Source: Variovorax sp. J22P240 (GTDB lineage Bacteria; Pseudomonadota; Gammaproteobacteria; Burkholderiales; Burkholderiaceae_C). From it: a stretch of DNA of 64,000 nt. The translations under genes and the position numbers were made by a program. This document shows positions 17,675-32,349 of the stretch, piece after piece. The stretch covers positions 1-64,000 of the forward strand of contig NZ_JASZYR010000016.1 of the NCBI RefSeq assembly GCF_030316855.1. The letters are read 5' to 3'. The notes under the pieces are model-generated. The model saw only the letters and a list, made by a program, of their open reading frames with translations. It was not told the DNA's origin and did no database searches. Numbering within the stretch: the first letter of the stretch is position 1; the number at the start of each line of letters is the position of its first letter.

Positions 17675-19528
17675 CCTGCGCCTCTTCAAGGCAAGCGCAC
17701 AGGCCGCCCGACGGCAGCGAGAGCGTGGTGCCCTCAGCTGCGCTCTCTCTTGCGCCCATCATGTGGATGACTCTCCCCGGAGGCCACGCCACCTCGGCCT
17801 CGGCCTTGCCGAGATTGGCCACCACATGCAGGAACGCGGGCGAAGCCGCATCGCCATCATGTGCTTCGCCGAGCTGCCAGACCATGCGAAGCGCATCGCC
17901 CTCGCACGACCACTGGTGGATGCGGGTGTCGGCTCCGAAGCGGGGCACCAGTTCGGCTTGCCGCAACTGGAGCAACGTGCGCACCTGCCGGAGCACCTCG
18001 GCATGGGCGGGCAGGACCCGCTCGGATTCGTCGAGCTTCGATGCGGCGAAAGTCGCCTCGCTGTTCGGGTCCGGGATCTCCGGCTCCGCCGCGCCACCCG
18101 CGAAGGCATCGAAGCCGCCGAACTCCTCGCGCCGGCCGGCCGTCACGGCGGCGGCCAGTTCAGGTCCGAAATCGCAGAAGTACTGAAAGGGCGTCGAAGC
18201 GGCGTACTCCTCGCCCATGAACAGCATCGGCGTGTGCGGCGAGAGCAGCACGCACGCGCGCGCCGCCATCAGGAGCGCGGGGTCGGCCAGCGCGTCGATG
18301 CGATCCCCCGTAGCGCGATTGCCTATCTGGTCATGGGTCTGCAGGAAGGACACGAAGGCAGCCAACGGAAGGTGATCGCAAGGCTCCCCGCGCGGCGCCC
18401 CGCCGCGAAACCTGGACGGTTGGCCCGTATAGATGAAGCCCTGCGCCAGCGCGAGTCCGAACTGCTCCAGCGGCCGCTGCGCGTAGTCCGCGTAGTAGCC
18501 GTCGGCTTCCCCCGTCAGCAGCACGTGCGCGGCATGGTGCAGGTCGTCGTTCCATTGCGCGGTGCCGGCGAGCGGCGATTCTTCATCGTCGCGCTCCAGC
18601 CGGTGGGCTTCGTTGAGGTCGTTCTCCAGAACGACGTGCACCTGGCGGTGCCGGCCCGGTCCGTGACGCAGCGCGGCGCAGACTTCCTCGACGATCGACG
18701 GCGTGGAGGTGTCTCGAATGGCATGGATGGCGTCCATGCGCAGGCCGTCGAAGCGGTATTCCTCGACCCAGTACAGGGCGTTGTGCACGAAGAAGTCCCG
18801 CACGGTCCGCGAATGCGCGCCGTCGAAGTTGATCGCCGCGCCCCAGGGCGTCTGGTGCGCGGGGTTGAAGAATTGGGGGCAGTAGGCATGCAGGTAGTTG
18901 CCTTCGGGGCCGAAGTGGTTGTAGACGACGTCGATCAGCACCATCAGCCGCAGCCCGTGCGCAGCGTCGACGAAGGCCTTGAGGTCGGCCGGCGTGCCGT
19001 AGCTGGCATCGGGCGCGAAGGGGAGCACACCGTCGTAGCCCCAGTTGCGGCTGCCAGGGAAGTCGGCCAGCGGCATCAATTCGATCACCGTGATGCCCAG
19101 CGACGCGAGTCGGGGCAGCCGCTGGGCGGCCGCGGCCAGGGTGCCCTCGGGCGTGAAGGTGCCGAGATGCATTTCGTAGATCACGGCCTCCTTCCATGGG
19201 CGCCCGGTCCAAGGGTCGTCTGTCCATTCGTGGGCACGCGGGTCGATCACTTCGCTCGGGCCGTGGACGTCGTCCGGATTGAAGCGCGATGCCGGGTCCG
19301 GCACCCGGAGGCCGTCAGGCATCCGGTAGCGGTAGCGGTCGCCGGCGGTGGCTTCGCCGATCACGTGCTCATGCCAGCCCTCAGCGTCGCACCGCATGGT
19401 GAACGGTTTCCACCTCTCGCCGTGCAGCCATTCGAGGGTGACCGTCGGCACATCCGGCGCCCAGATGCGGAAGCGAACGCCGCCGCCTTCGAGCAACTCC
19501 GCGCCGAAGGGCATCGAATGGATGTGCT

Positions 19529-19532
<4 letters not shown>
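17667..19532 (-). CDS. treZ: Malto-oligosyltrehalose trehalohydrolase
   Basis: TreZ releases free trehalose from maltooligosyl trehalose made by TreY. The 621-residue protein has an N-terminal beta-sandwich (GGVRFRIWAPDVPTVTLEW) followed by the GH13 barrel. Residues fitting catalysis are Asp267 (FDGLRMDAIHAIRD), Glu303 (VVLENDLNE) and Asp401 (LQTHDQIGNR). The start ATG at 19532 overlaps the glgX stop in an ATGA junction, and its end overlaps malQ-treY by 8 bp, so translation is coupled across three genes. The same frame is open upstream to 20186, which is a shadow of glgX. Confidence 0.95.
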
Positions 19533-21660
<2,128 letters not shown>

Positions 21661-21664
<4 letters not shown>

Positions 21665-22446
21665 GGATGCGGGCGGTCACGGTCGGTGCCGCGCGCCGGC
21701 CAGGCGCTCACGTGCGGGCGCGCAGCGGGTGGCTGCTCGCGCGCGGCCGGGTCGCGCGGACCGGTGCGTGGCGGCCGCTCCCGATCCCGCGGCCACCACT
21801 CCTCGATGCGCCGGGCGGCCCAGTCCTTGCCCGCAAGCCCGAAGGCCAGCGCCAGCGCGAAGACGATGCCCGCGAGGATGATGAGGAAGCTCTGCCGCAC
21901 GATGTCGCCGCCGACCTTGATCTGGTCGAGCGCGATGAGCACCACGAAGAGCAGGATCGCGTACTGCGCCACCTTGCCGAGCAGCAAAGCGTCTTGCACG
22001 CCGGCGTTGCGCCCGTAGGTGATCACCGCATCGCCGACGAACTTGGCGAAGTAGGCGCCGAAGACCAGCACCATCAGCGCCACGAAGACATTCGGCACGA
22101 ACCACATCACCCGCCCGAGCAGGTCCGTCACGTAGCTCAGGCCGAGGCCGTTGAACGCGATGACGAGCGAGATCAGGATCACCAGCCAGTAGGCCAGTGC
22201 GCCGAAGACGACGGTTGAATCCGACACCATGCCGCCCTGGCGCAGGAAATTGTCGATGCCCGAGCGCTCGGTGAGCACGTGGAAGTTGATGGCGCGCAGC
22301 CCGCGAATCACCGTGAAGCGCACCGCCTTGGCCAGCAGCCAGCCGACGAGCACGACCAGTGCGGCGAACAGCAGCCGCGGCAACAGCGCGCCGACCTGGA
22401 TCAGGAATGCGCGCAAAGGCTCGAGATGGAACGAGAAGCTTTCCAT
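21661..22446 (-). CDS. CmpX-like conserved TM-helix (mechanosensitive channel-type) membrane protein
   Basis: The 261-residue inner-membrane protein has about five membrane helices, including LLFAALVVLVGWLLAKAVRF and VFVALMVLVFGAYFAKFVGD. These are copies of the conserved TM-helix repeat seen in CmpX and in small MscS-related proteins. The basic, proline-rich last 45 residues (RDRERPPRTGPRD) should be cytoplasmic. It lacks the full MscS beta-domain, so channel activity is not certain. The ATG at 22446 is preferred because GGGAG sits about 8 bases upstream; the ATG at 22452 abuts it. Its overlap with glgX inside a trehalose/glucan operon suggests a link with osmotic stress. Confidence 0.75.
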
Positions 22447-22482
22447 GGACATTCTCCCGGGATGGCGTGTGCGTTGTTGCCG

Positions 22483-25809
<3,327 letters not shown>

Positions 25810-25819
25810 CGGCACGGCC

Positions 25820-27865
25820 CTATGCGTAGTAGTCGAAGTCCCGCTCGTCGCGCACGCGCCGGCGCACGGCCATGACGTGCGCCGGCAGGCGATGCGGATC
25901 GAGTTCGATGTAGTGATGGCTGCCGCGCCACATGAAGCGCTGGTCGCTCAGCAGGTCATGCATCTGGAACGGTCGGTCCGATGGCACGCCGATCTCGGAC
26001 GGGTCGAGATGCAGCCATCCGATCTGGGTGTGGTGCGGATCGAGATTGACCACCGTGACCACTGCCCGGTCGCCGTCAGGCGATACCTTCATGTAGGCAA
26101 TGAGCTGGTCGTTGTCGATGTGCAGGAATTTCAGTGTGTGGTCGGATTGCAGCGCATCGTTGGCGCGGCGGATGTGGTTGATGCGTGCGATGAAGGGGCG
26201 CAGGCCCTGTTCGGCGCTCCAGTCCCAGTGGCGAAGCTGGTACTTCTCCGAGTCGAGGTATTCCTCGCTCGATGGCCCGCGCGGCTTGTACTCCATCAGA
26301 TCGAAGGCGGGCCCGTACATGCCGTAGCTCGCCGAGAGCGTGGCGGCGAGCACCAGGCGCGCCTTGTAGACGGGTTCCTCGCCGGTCTGCAGCGCGGCGT
26401 GCAGGATGTCGGGCGTGTTGGGCCACACGTTCGGCCGGAAGTACTCCTTGCCAGGGCCTTGCGTGAGTTCGGTGAAGTACTCGGTCAGTTCTTCCTTGGT
26501 GTTGCGCCAGGTGAAGTAGGTGTAAGACTGCGAGTAGCCGAGCTTGGCCAGCCGGTGCATCACCTTGGGCCGCGTGAAGGCTTCCGCCAGGAAGATGATC
26601 TCCGGATGCGCCCGCTTCACTTCGGTGATGGCCCATTCCCAGAAGGCGAAGGACTTGGTATGCGGGTTGTCGACGCGGAAGACGGTGACGCCTTCGCCGA
26701 TCCAGTGGTCCAGCACCGACTTGAGTTCGGCCCAGAGCCCTTGCCAGTCGGTGCTCTCGAAGTTGAAGGGATAGATGTCCTGGTACTTCTTGGGCGGGTT
26801 CTCCGCGTATTGCACGGTGTTGTCGGGGCGCCACCTGAACCACTGAGGATGCGCCTTCACATAGGGATGGTCCGGCGCGCACTGGAAGGCGATGTCCATG
26901 GCGATGTCGATGCCCAGTTGCCCGGCCGTGCGCACGAGGTGACGGAAGTCCTCTGGCGTGCCCAGCTCCGGCAGGATGTCCTTGTGCCCGCCCTCGGCCG
27001 CGCCGATGGCCCACGGGCTGCCCACATCGCCGGGCTCGGTGACGAGGGCGTTGTTGCGGCCCTTGCGTTGCAGGCGGCCGATCGGGTGGATCGGCGGGAA
27101 GTACAGCACGTCGAAGCCCATCGCGGCGATCAGCGGCAGCCGCTTCTCGACGTCGCGGAAGGTGCCGTGCTCGCCCGGCGTGTCGCCGGCCGAACGCGGG
27201 AACAGCTCGTACCAGGTGCTGAATCGCGCGCGCTCCCTGTCGGCCACCAGAGGCAGTTCCGCGGCAAAGTACGATTCGAGCCGCCGGTCGGGATGCCGCG
27301 CCGCCGTCTCGGCAAAGGCTTCGTCGAGCGCCAGTGCCTTCAGGGTGGTCGCATCCATTTCCGCATCGGCCGCGCCTTCTTCGAGCGCGCTTGCCCATCC
27401 TGACAGCGCATCCCGCTCTTCACCGCTGGCCCGCTCTGCGGCCGCCCTGATCTCCTGCGCGCCGGTGCGGGCGGCCAGGCGGATGTCGTCCGCATCGACG
27501 CGGCGAATCAGTTCGTGGCGCCACGACTCGAAGGTGTCGACCCAGGCGGACACGGTGTAGACGTATCGGCCCGGCACGGGCGGCGTGAACTCGGCGTGCC
27601 ACTCGTCGTTGTAGCGCAGCTTCATGGGCAACTCGTGGCGGCGCTCGCTGCCGTCCTTCCACCAATGGAGCATCACTCGCGGAACATCGTGCCCGTCGGT
27701 GAAGACGTGGGCCGTGACGCGCACGGCTTCGCCCGCCACGCGCTTGACGGCGAAACGCCCGCCGTCCACCACCGGTAGCACGGCATCCACAACAGCGCGG
27801 CTGCGGCCATCCGGCGCCGGTGCGGCGGCTTCGGGCGTGGCGGATTTGAAGAGCCGGCTAAGCAT
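25820..27865 (-). CDS. glgE: Alpha-1,4-glucan:maltose-1-phosphate maltosyltransferase
   Basis: GlgE extends linear alpha-glucans by transferring maltosyl units from maltose-1-phosphate. The 681-residue product shows the family order: an N-terminal beta-sandwich (VMLHWWKDGSERRHELPM), a central helical insert, then the barrel. The predicted nucleophile is Asp399 (VFRVDNPHTKSF) and the acid/base is Glu428 (FLAEAFTRPKVM), equivalent to Asp394 and Glu423 of the Streptomyces enzyme. The segment PPIHPIGRLQRKGRNN is a family signature. Its ATG overlaps the glgB stop by 8 bp, and treS-mak begins 10 bp after its own stop. Confidence 0.97.
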   Translation of the reverse strand: MLSRLFKSATPEAAAPAPDGRSRAVVDAVLPVVDGGRFAVKRVAGEAVRVTAHVFTDGHDVPRVMLHWWKDGSERRHELPMKLRYNDEWHAEFTPPVPGRYVYTVSAWVDTFESWRHELIRRVDADDIRLAARTGAQEIRAAAERASGEERDALSGWASALEEGAADAEMDATTLKALALDEAFAETAARHPDRRLESYFAAELPLVADRERARFSTWYELFPRSAGDTPGEHGTFRDVEKRLPLIAAMGFDVLYFPPIHPIGRLQRKGRNNALVTEPGDVGSPWAIGAAEGGHKDILPELGTPEDFRHLVRTAGQLGIDIAMDIAFQCAPDHPYVKAHPQWFRWRPDNTVQYAENPPKKYQDIYPFNFESTDWQGLWAELKSVLDHWIGEGVTVFRVDNPHTKSFAFWEWAITEVKRAHPEIIFLAEAFTRPKVMHRLAKLGYSQSYTYFTWRNTKEELTEYFTELTQGPGKEYFRPNVWPNTPDILHAALQTGEEPVYKARLVLAATLSASYGMYGPAFDLMEYKPRGPSSEEYLDSEKYQLRHWDWSAEQGLRPFIARINHIRRANDALQSDHTLKFLHIDNDQLIAYMKVSPDGDRAVVTVVNLDPHHTQIGWLHLDPSEIGVPSDRPFQMHDLLSDQRFMWRGSHHYIELDPHRLPAHVMAVRRRVRDERDFDYYA

Positions 27866-29744
27866 CGCCGGCCTTCAGGAAGAGCGTGGACAGCGGCGGC
27901 AGCGTGAGGCAGACCGAGTGGCGCTGTCCGTGCGAGCGCATCGGCGCGGCCTCGACGGCGCCCAGGTTGCCCCAGCCCGATCCGCCGAAGGTGGAGGCAT
28001 CGCTGTTGAGCAGTTCGTGCCAGGTGCCACCGTGCGGCACGCCGACGCAGTAGTTCTGCCGCGGCACCGGCGTCATGTTGCTGACGACCAGCAGGGCGTC
28101 CCCGGAGCGCGATTTCCGCAGGAAGGCCACCACGCTCTGCTCGTGGTCGTTGGGTTCGAGCCACTGAAAGCCATCCGATGAGAAGTCGAGCTCGTGCAAG
28201 GCTGCTTCGGCGCGGTAGAGGCGATTGAGTTCGCCGACGAGGTGCTGCACCCCCCGGTTCTCGTGCGATTCGAGGGCGGCCCAATCGAGCTGGCCTTCGT
28301 GCGTCCACTCGCTGCGCTGTGCGAATTCGCCGCCCATGAACAGCAGCTTCTTACCGGGATGTGCCCACATGTAGGTCAGCAGCGAGCGCAGGTTGGCGAA
28401 CTGCTGCCACGCATCGCCCGGCATCTTGTTGATCAGCGACCCTTTGCCGTAGACCACTTCGTCATGCGAAAGCGGCAGCACGAAGTTCTCGGTGAAGGCG
28501 TACACCATCGAGAAGGTCAGCCGGTGGTGGTGGTAGCGCCGGTTCACCGGGTCTTCGTGCATGTAGGCGAGGGTGTCGTGCATCCAGCCCATATTCCATT
28601 TCATGCCGAAGCCGAGCCCGCCCATGTTCGTCGGGCGCGAGACCTGGGGCCAGGCGGTCGATTCTTCGGCCACCGTGAAGGCGTCGGGATGCTCGCGGTA
28701 GACGGCGCGATTGAGTTCCTGCAGGAAGGCCACGGCCTCGAGGTTCTCCCGGCCGCCGTGGCGGTTGGGTATCCATTCGCCGCCCTGGCGCGCGTAGTCG
28801 AGATAGAGCATGGACGCCACCGCATCCACGCGCAGGCCGTCGATGTGGTAGCGGTCGAGCCAGAATAGGCCCGAGGAGATCAGGAAGCTGCGAACCTCGT
28901 CACGGCCGTAGTTGAAGATGGCTGAATTCCATTCGGGGTGATAGCCCTGGCGCGGATCGGAATGCTCGTAGAGCTCCGTGCCGTCGAAGGAGGCGAGCCC
29001 GTGCGCATCGGTCGGGAAATGCGAGGGCACCCAGTCGAGCAGGACGCCGATGCCCCGTTGGTGCAGTTGGTCGACGAAGTACATGAAGTCCTGCGGCGTG
29101 CCGTAGCGCGCGGTCGGCGCGAAGTAGCCGGTCGTCTGGTAGCCCCATGAGCCATAGAACGGGTGCTCGGTGATCGGCATGAGCTCCACATGCGTGAAGC
29201 CCACGGAGACTGCGTAGTCCGCCAGCGCATGGGCCAGCGCGCGATAGTCCAGTGGCTGGCCGTTCTCGCGGCGCCATGAGCCGGGGTGCACTTCGTAGAT
29301 GGAGATCGGCGCGTCGAGGCTGTTTCGCGCTGCCCGGGTCTGCATCCACGCGTCGTCGCCCCAGGTGTAGTCGAGCGCCCAGAGGCGCGAGGCGTTGGCC
29401 GGCGGGGTCTCGGAATAGAACGCGAGCGGATCGGCCTTTTCGAGCACCTGCCCGCCCTGCGTGACGATCCTGAACTTGTACGCCTGGCCATGGCGTGCGC
29501 CCCGGCAGCGGCCTTCCCACACTCCCGTCGAATCGAATCGCGGCGAGAGCGAATCCGTGTAGCCGTCCCAGCCGTTCCACTCGCCGATCACCGACACCGA
29601 GCGCGCATTGGGCGCCCAAACGGCAAATGAAGCGCCTTCGCCGCCGGGGTCCAACCGGCCGCCGAGGGTGTCGTAGAGGCGTGAATGCGTTCCCTCGCGA
29701 AAGAGATAGGCATCGGTGTCGTCGAACGGGGTGACTGAACTCAC
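27858..29744 (-). CDS. glgB: 1,4-alpha-glucan branching enzyme
   Basis: GlgB introduces alpha-1,6 branches into the glucan made by GlgE. The 628-residue protein begins almost directly with the CBM48 domain (GGEGASFAVWAPNARSVSVIGEWNGWDG), so it is the short form lacking the extra N-terminal domain of the E. coli enzyme. Barrel residues are Asp307 (HIDGLRVDAVASML), Glu360 (TVAEESTAWP) and Asp428 (LPLSHDEVVYGKG). The start is GTG at 29744 with AAGGAC upstream. It overlaps glgE by 8 bp and follows the glycosidase gene after 111 bp, where no hairpin terminator was noticed. Confidence 0.97.
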   Translation of the reverse strand: MSSVTPFDDTDAYLFREGTHSRLYDTLGGRLDPGGEGASFAVWAPNARSVSVIGEWNGWDGYTDSLSPRFDSTGVWEGRCRGARHGQAYKFRIVTQGGQVLEKADPLAFYSETPPANASRLWALDYTWGDDAWMQTRAARNSLDAPISIYEVHPGSWRRENGQPLDYRALAHALADYAVSVGFTHVELMPITEHPFYGSWGYQTTGYFAPTARYGTPQDFMYFVDQLHQRGIGVLLDWVPSHFPTDAHGLASFDGTELYEHSDPRQGYHPEWNSAIFNYGRDEVRSFLISSGLFWLDRYHIDGLRVDAVASMLYLDYARQGGEWIPNRHGGRENLEAVAFLQELNRAVYREHPDAFTVAEESTAWPQVSRPTNMGGLGFGMKWNMGWMHDTLAYMHEDPVNRRYHHHRLTFSMVYAFTENFVLPLSHDEVVYGKGSLINKMPGDAWQQFANLRSLLTYMWAHPGKKLLFMGGEFAQRSEWTHEGQLDWAALESHENRGVQHLVGELNRLYRAEAALHELDFSSDGFQWLEPNDHEQSVVAFLRKSRSGDALLVVSNMTPVPRQNYCVGVPHGGTWHELLNSDASTFGGSGWGNLGAVEAAPMRSHGQRHSVCLTLPPLSTLFLKAGDA

Positions 29745-29855
29745 GGTGGCTGTCCTTGCGAGGCAAGCCGCCTTTTTAGGCCCGTGCCCCGCTCTTGCGC
29801 AAGGGCCAAGCGCCCGTACAGGTGTCGGACAGTTACTGACGCTGAGCCGGGTTCG

Positions 29856-31028
29856 TCAGGTTTCCGCGAGGGCGCGGCGGGCGAGCAGGAAGGTCGCGGC
29901 GTTCCAGCTTTGGCCGGCCATGCCCATCGGCGCCAGGGTGCGGCCGTGAAACCACTCCGTGAAACGCCAGTTGCCCAGTTCGTTGGCCTGCGCCAGCCTG
30001 GCGAGTTCGGTCCAGGCCCGCGCGTGCATCCCCACCTGCGCGAGCGCCATCACCCAGTAGCCGCCGACGAAGGGCCAGATGCCGCCGTTGTGGTACTGGT
30101 GGACGATGTTCTGCTGATGGCGCGCCATGTAGGGCCGCCACAGCAGGTGCTGTCGCGTCAGCGGATGCAGGATCACCCGCACGGGATAAGGCTCCGAGGC
30201 ATTCGCGGCGGCGATGGTCCTGACGATGCGGCGCGCGGTGACGGAATCGGCCAGCCCGCTCTGGATCGCCAGCACGTTGCCGAACACATCACCCTCGTCG
30301 CCGACCACGGAGAGATTGACGAAGCTCAGGTACAGGCCGGGATCGCGCCGGCCGCGCCGCGCATAGTGCCGCAGCAGCCGGGCGCGGTGGTACTCGGGCA
30401 GGTCGCGCTGGAAGGGATTGAACAGGTGGTTGAAGTGGTGCTGCGTCGCCTCGGCGTGGTCCAGCGCGTAGCGGCGCTTCACGTCATACCAGAGCGCGTT
30501 GGTGTAGAGCACGTAGCCCGAGCGCGGCATGATGTCCGCCCAGTCGCTGGCCTCGTTCTGTTGCAGCAGGCGGAAGTGCTGGTGCTCCTGCGCCAGCAGC
30601 CAGCCGATCGCGCGGCCGACCTCGTCGCTCCAGTGCGAGGTGCCGACGCTGCCGTGGCGGCGCACGTGGTCCACCGCGATCAGCCACCAGAGGGTGGCGT
30701 CGATGCAGCCGAGGTACCAGAAATCGGCATCGTGGCCTTCCGGATCGACGTACTTGGGGATCTGCCCGTTGGCGGCCTGCTGTGCCGCGAGCGCGTCGAG
30801 GCTGGCCACAGCGCCTTGTTCGAGAGTGGGCACGCCGCTGCCGCACATCGCCATCACGCAGATCGCGGCATCGCGCCCGAAGATGCGCGTGTAGCGCCGC
30901 GCCACGGCTGCCTCGGTGCGGCTCGCGGCCAGGATGCCGTGCGGCGTGAGATTGTGTTCCAGGAGCTCGATCGAAGCCTGGGCGCAGGTGTCGATCAACG
31001 CGAGTTGGGCGGCGTCGAGGTTCGTCAT
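29856..31028 (-). CDS. Alpha/alpha six-hairpin glycosidase (amylo-1,6-glucosidase/GH100-like)
   Basis: The 390-residue soluble protein looks like an (alpha/alpha)6-barrel glycosidase. FGRDAAICVMAM near residue 50 matches the substrate-binding loop of such enzymes. NEASDWADIMPRSG (Asp162 or Asp165) and WRFTEWFHGRTLAPMGMAGQSWNAA (Glu358) are candidate acid and base positions, as in glycogen-debranching glucosidases and bacterial GH100 invertases. Which substrate it uses is uncertain: the neighbours favour an alpha-glucan oligosaccharide, but sucrose is possible. It is first in the minus-strand operon. The ATG at 31028 has GGAG just upstream; the open frame beyond it runs antisense to the exporter gene. 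Confidence 0.7.
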   Translation of the reverse strand: MTNLDAAQLALIDTCAQASIELLEHNLTPHGILAASRTEAAVARRYTRIFGRDAAICVMAMCGSGVPTLEQGAVASLDALAAQQAANGQIPKYVDPEGHDADFWYLGCIDATLWWLIAVDHVRRHGSVGTSHWSDEVGRAIGWLLAQEHQHFRLLQQNEASDWADIMPRSGYVLYTNALWYDVKRRYALDHAEATQHHFNHLFNPFQRDLPEYHRARLLRHYARRGRRDPGLYLSFVNLSVVGDEGDVFGNVLAIQSGLADSVTARRIVRTIAAANASEPYPVRVILHPLTRQHLLWRPYMARHQQNIVHQYHNGGIWPFVGGYWVMALAQVGMHARAWTELARLAQANELGNWRFTEWFHGRTLAPMGMAGQSWNAATFLLARRALAET

Positions 31029-31095
31029 GGACTCCAGTGTCGCGGCTAAAGCGCCGGGCAGCTTCCCGCCTTCGGCATGTGCAGCAGGGGGCGGC

Positions 31096-31125
31096 CTGCG
31101 AGATACTCGCAGTCTCCGCAGACTG
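31096..31125. promoter_or_regulatory. Adjacent inverted repeats in the glycosidase/lysE divergent region
   Basis: The 105-bp gap between the first gene of the glucan operon and the divergent exporter gene holds a perfect palindrome CTGCGAG-ATA-CTCGCAG at 31096-31112. It is overlapped at its right end by CAGTCT-CCGC-AGACTG at 31110-31125. Such symmetry suggests an operator for a dimeric regulator of the operon or of the exporter. No regulator gene is adjacent, and no confident -10/-35 pair was found here. Confidence 0.45.
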
Positions 31126-31133
31126 GAGTTCCT

Positions 31134-31775
31134 ATGCTTCCCGACACGCCTCTGCTTCTTGCCTTCATCGGCGCCAGCCTGGTGCTGGCGCTCACGCCCG
31201 GCCCCGCCGTCGTCTACATCGTGGCCCGTACGCTGTCTCAGGGACGCGCCTGCGGCCTGGCTTCCGTGCTGGGCGTGGCGCTCGGCAACCTCGCCAATGC
31301 CGTGGGCGCGGCGCTCGGACTGGCGGCCTTGTTCGCCGTGTCGTCCACCGCGTTCACGGTGGTCAAGTGGGCGGGTGCTGCCTACCTCGTGTATCTCGGG
31401 ATCCGGATGTGGCGTGCCACGCCGGCCGTCGCGGCAGTGACGCCGAAGGCCCCGCCGGTGCAGCCGCTGCGCCGCGTCTTCCGTGACGGCTTCGTGGTGG
31501 CGATGCTCAATCCGAAGACAAGCCTCTTCTTCGCATCCTTCCTGCCGCAGTTCATGGACGCGCATGCCAGCCCGCTGGTGCAGACCCTGGCCCTCGGCGG
31601 CGTCTTCATCGCCATCGCCGCCTGCACGGACCTGATCTACGTGCTGACCGCGAGCCTCATCGGCCCGCGCCTCGGTGGAGCGCAGCGGCACGCCGTGTGG
31701 GGCAACCGGCTCGCAGGCACGTCCTTCATCGGCCTGGGCGTGCTCACGGCAATGGGCTCGCGGCCGCCACGTTGA
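31134..31775 (+). CDS. LysE/RhtB-family amino-acid exporter
   Basis: This 213-residue inner-membrane protein has the RhtB/LysE pattern of about six helices. The N-terminal helix carries ALTPGPAVVYIVARTLSQG, the conserved TPGP motif, and a later segment reads MLNPKTSLFFASFLPQF, the conserved NPK loop before helix four. Members export amino acids or homoserine lactones; the substrate here is unknown. The ATG at 31134 follows TGGAG. It is divergent from the glucan operon. Confidence 0.92.
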   Translation: MLPDTPLLLAFIGASLVLALTPGPAVVYIVARTLSQGRACGLASVLGVALGNLANAVGAALGLAALFAVSSTAFTVVKWAGAAYLVYLGIRMWRATPAVAAVTPKAPPVQPLRRVFRDGFVVAMLNPKTSLFFASFLPQFMDAHASPLVQTLALGGVFIAIAACTDLIYVLTASLIGPRLGGAQRHAVWGNRLAGTSFIGLGVLTAMGSRPPR

Positions 31776-31791
31776 GTGACTGCAAGGTTTG

Positions 31792-32223
31792 TCAGCGGCC
31801 TGTCGCGACAAACTCCACGTCCGCAATCCAGTTGCGCTTTCTTCGAGCCAGTCGCAGCTCGATGCTCTCGCCGTCGAACGAGACCGGAACAGGACGGAGC
31901 AGCGATGGCGCCACGTTGTTGAATGCATTCACGTTCACCACGGCGTAGACGTGCTCATCGACCGTGCTGGTCACGAGCGGGACGACGCCGCATCGGGCAC
32001 AGACGTGAAATTGCGCGGTGCGCGTGCCGAAGAAATAGCGGGACAGGAGGGACTCGTCCTCGACCTTGACGCTCAACGTGCCGGCCGGGGTGGACGTCCA
32101 GACGCCGTGATGCTTGGTGCAGAACGAGCAGTCGCACGCGCGTGCCGGGATCTCGGAGGGGTCCGGCTCCCAGGTGAGTTCGAAGGAAATGTTGCCGCAG
32201 TGGCAACCGCCTTGGACCAGCAT
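31792..32223 (-). CDS. GFA-family zinc-binding protein (second copy)
   Basis: A 143-residue relative of the protein at 8602, but clearly diverged. Zinc-type cysteine clusters are visible: Cys7-x-Cys9 (GGCHCGNI), Cys30-x-Cys32-xx-Cys35 (CDCSFC) and a later Cys-xx-Cys (HVCARCG). The ATG at 32223 is chosen because AGGAG lies six bases upstream; another ATG at 32229 abuts that site. It converges with the LysE exporter, with only 16 bp between stops. Enzymatic function is unproven. Confidence 0.83.
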   Translation of the reverse strand: MLVQGGCHCGNISFELTWEPDPSEIPARACDCSFCTKHHGVWTSTPAGTLSVKVEDESLLSRYFFGTRTAQFHVCARCGVVPLVTSTVDEHVYAVVNVNAFNNVAPSLLRPVPVSFDGESIELRLARRKRNWIADVEFVATGR

Positions 32224-32349
32224 GGACATCTCCTGTTGTTTTCACCACAGCCCGCCATCGTCAGGCGCCTTGCGTCCCGGGAAATCCTACACGGGTAACA
32301 AAACGTGTGCTCAAATCGCGGCCCAGTTGCGATCAACGAGGAGCCATCG

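Noticed and set aside
12668..17770. A 1700-codon open frame on the plus strand opposite malQ-treY
   Set aside because: It is exactly antisense to a gene with intact catalytic motifs of two families; high-GC genes commonly leave one reverse frame open. The translation shows no recognisable domain and is arginine/valine/histidine-rich.
31029..31928. 300-codon upstream extension of the glycosidase frame
   Set aside because: It would run antisense through the LysE exporter gene and its product is low-complexity arginine-rich; a good start with GGAG exists at 31028.
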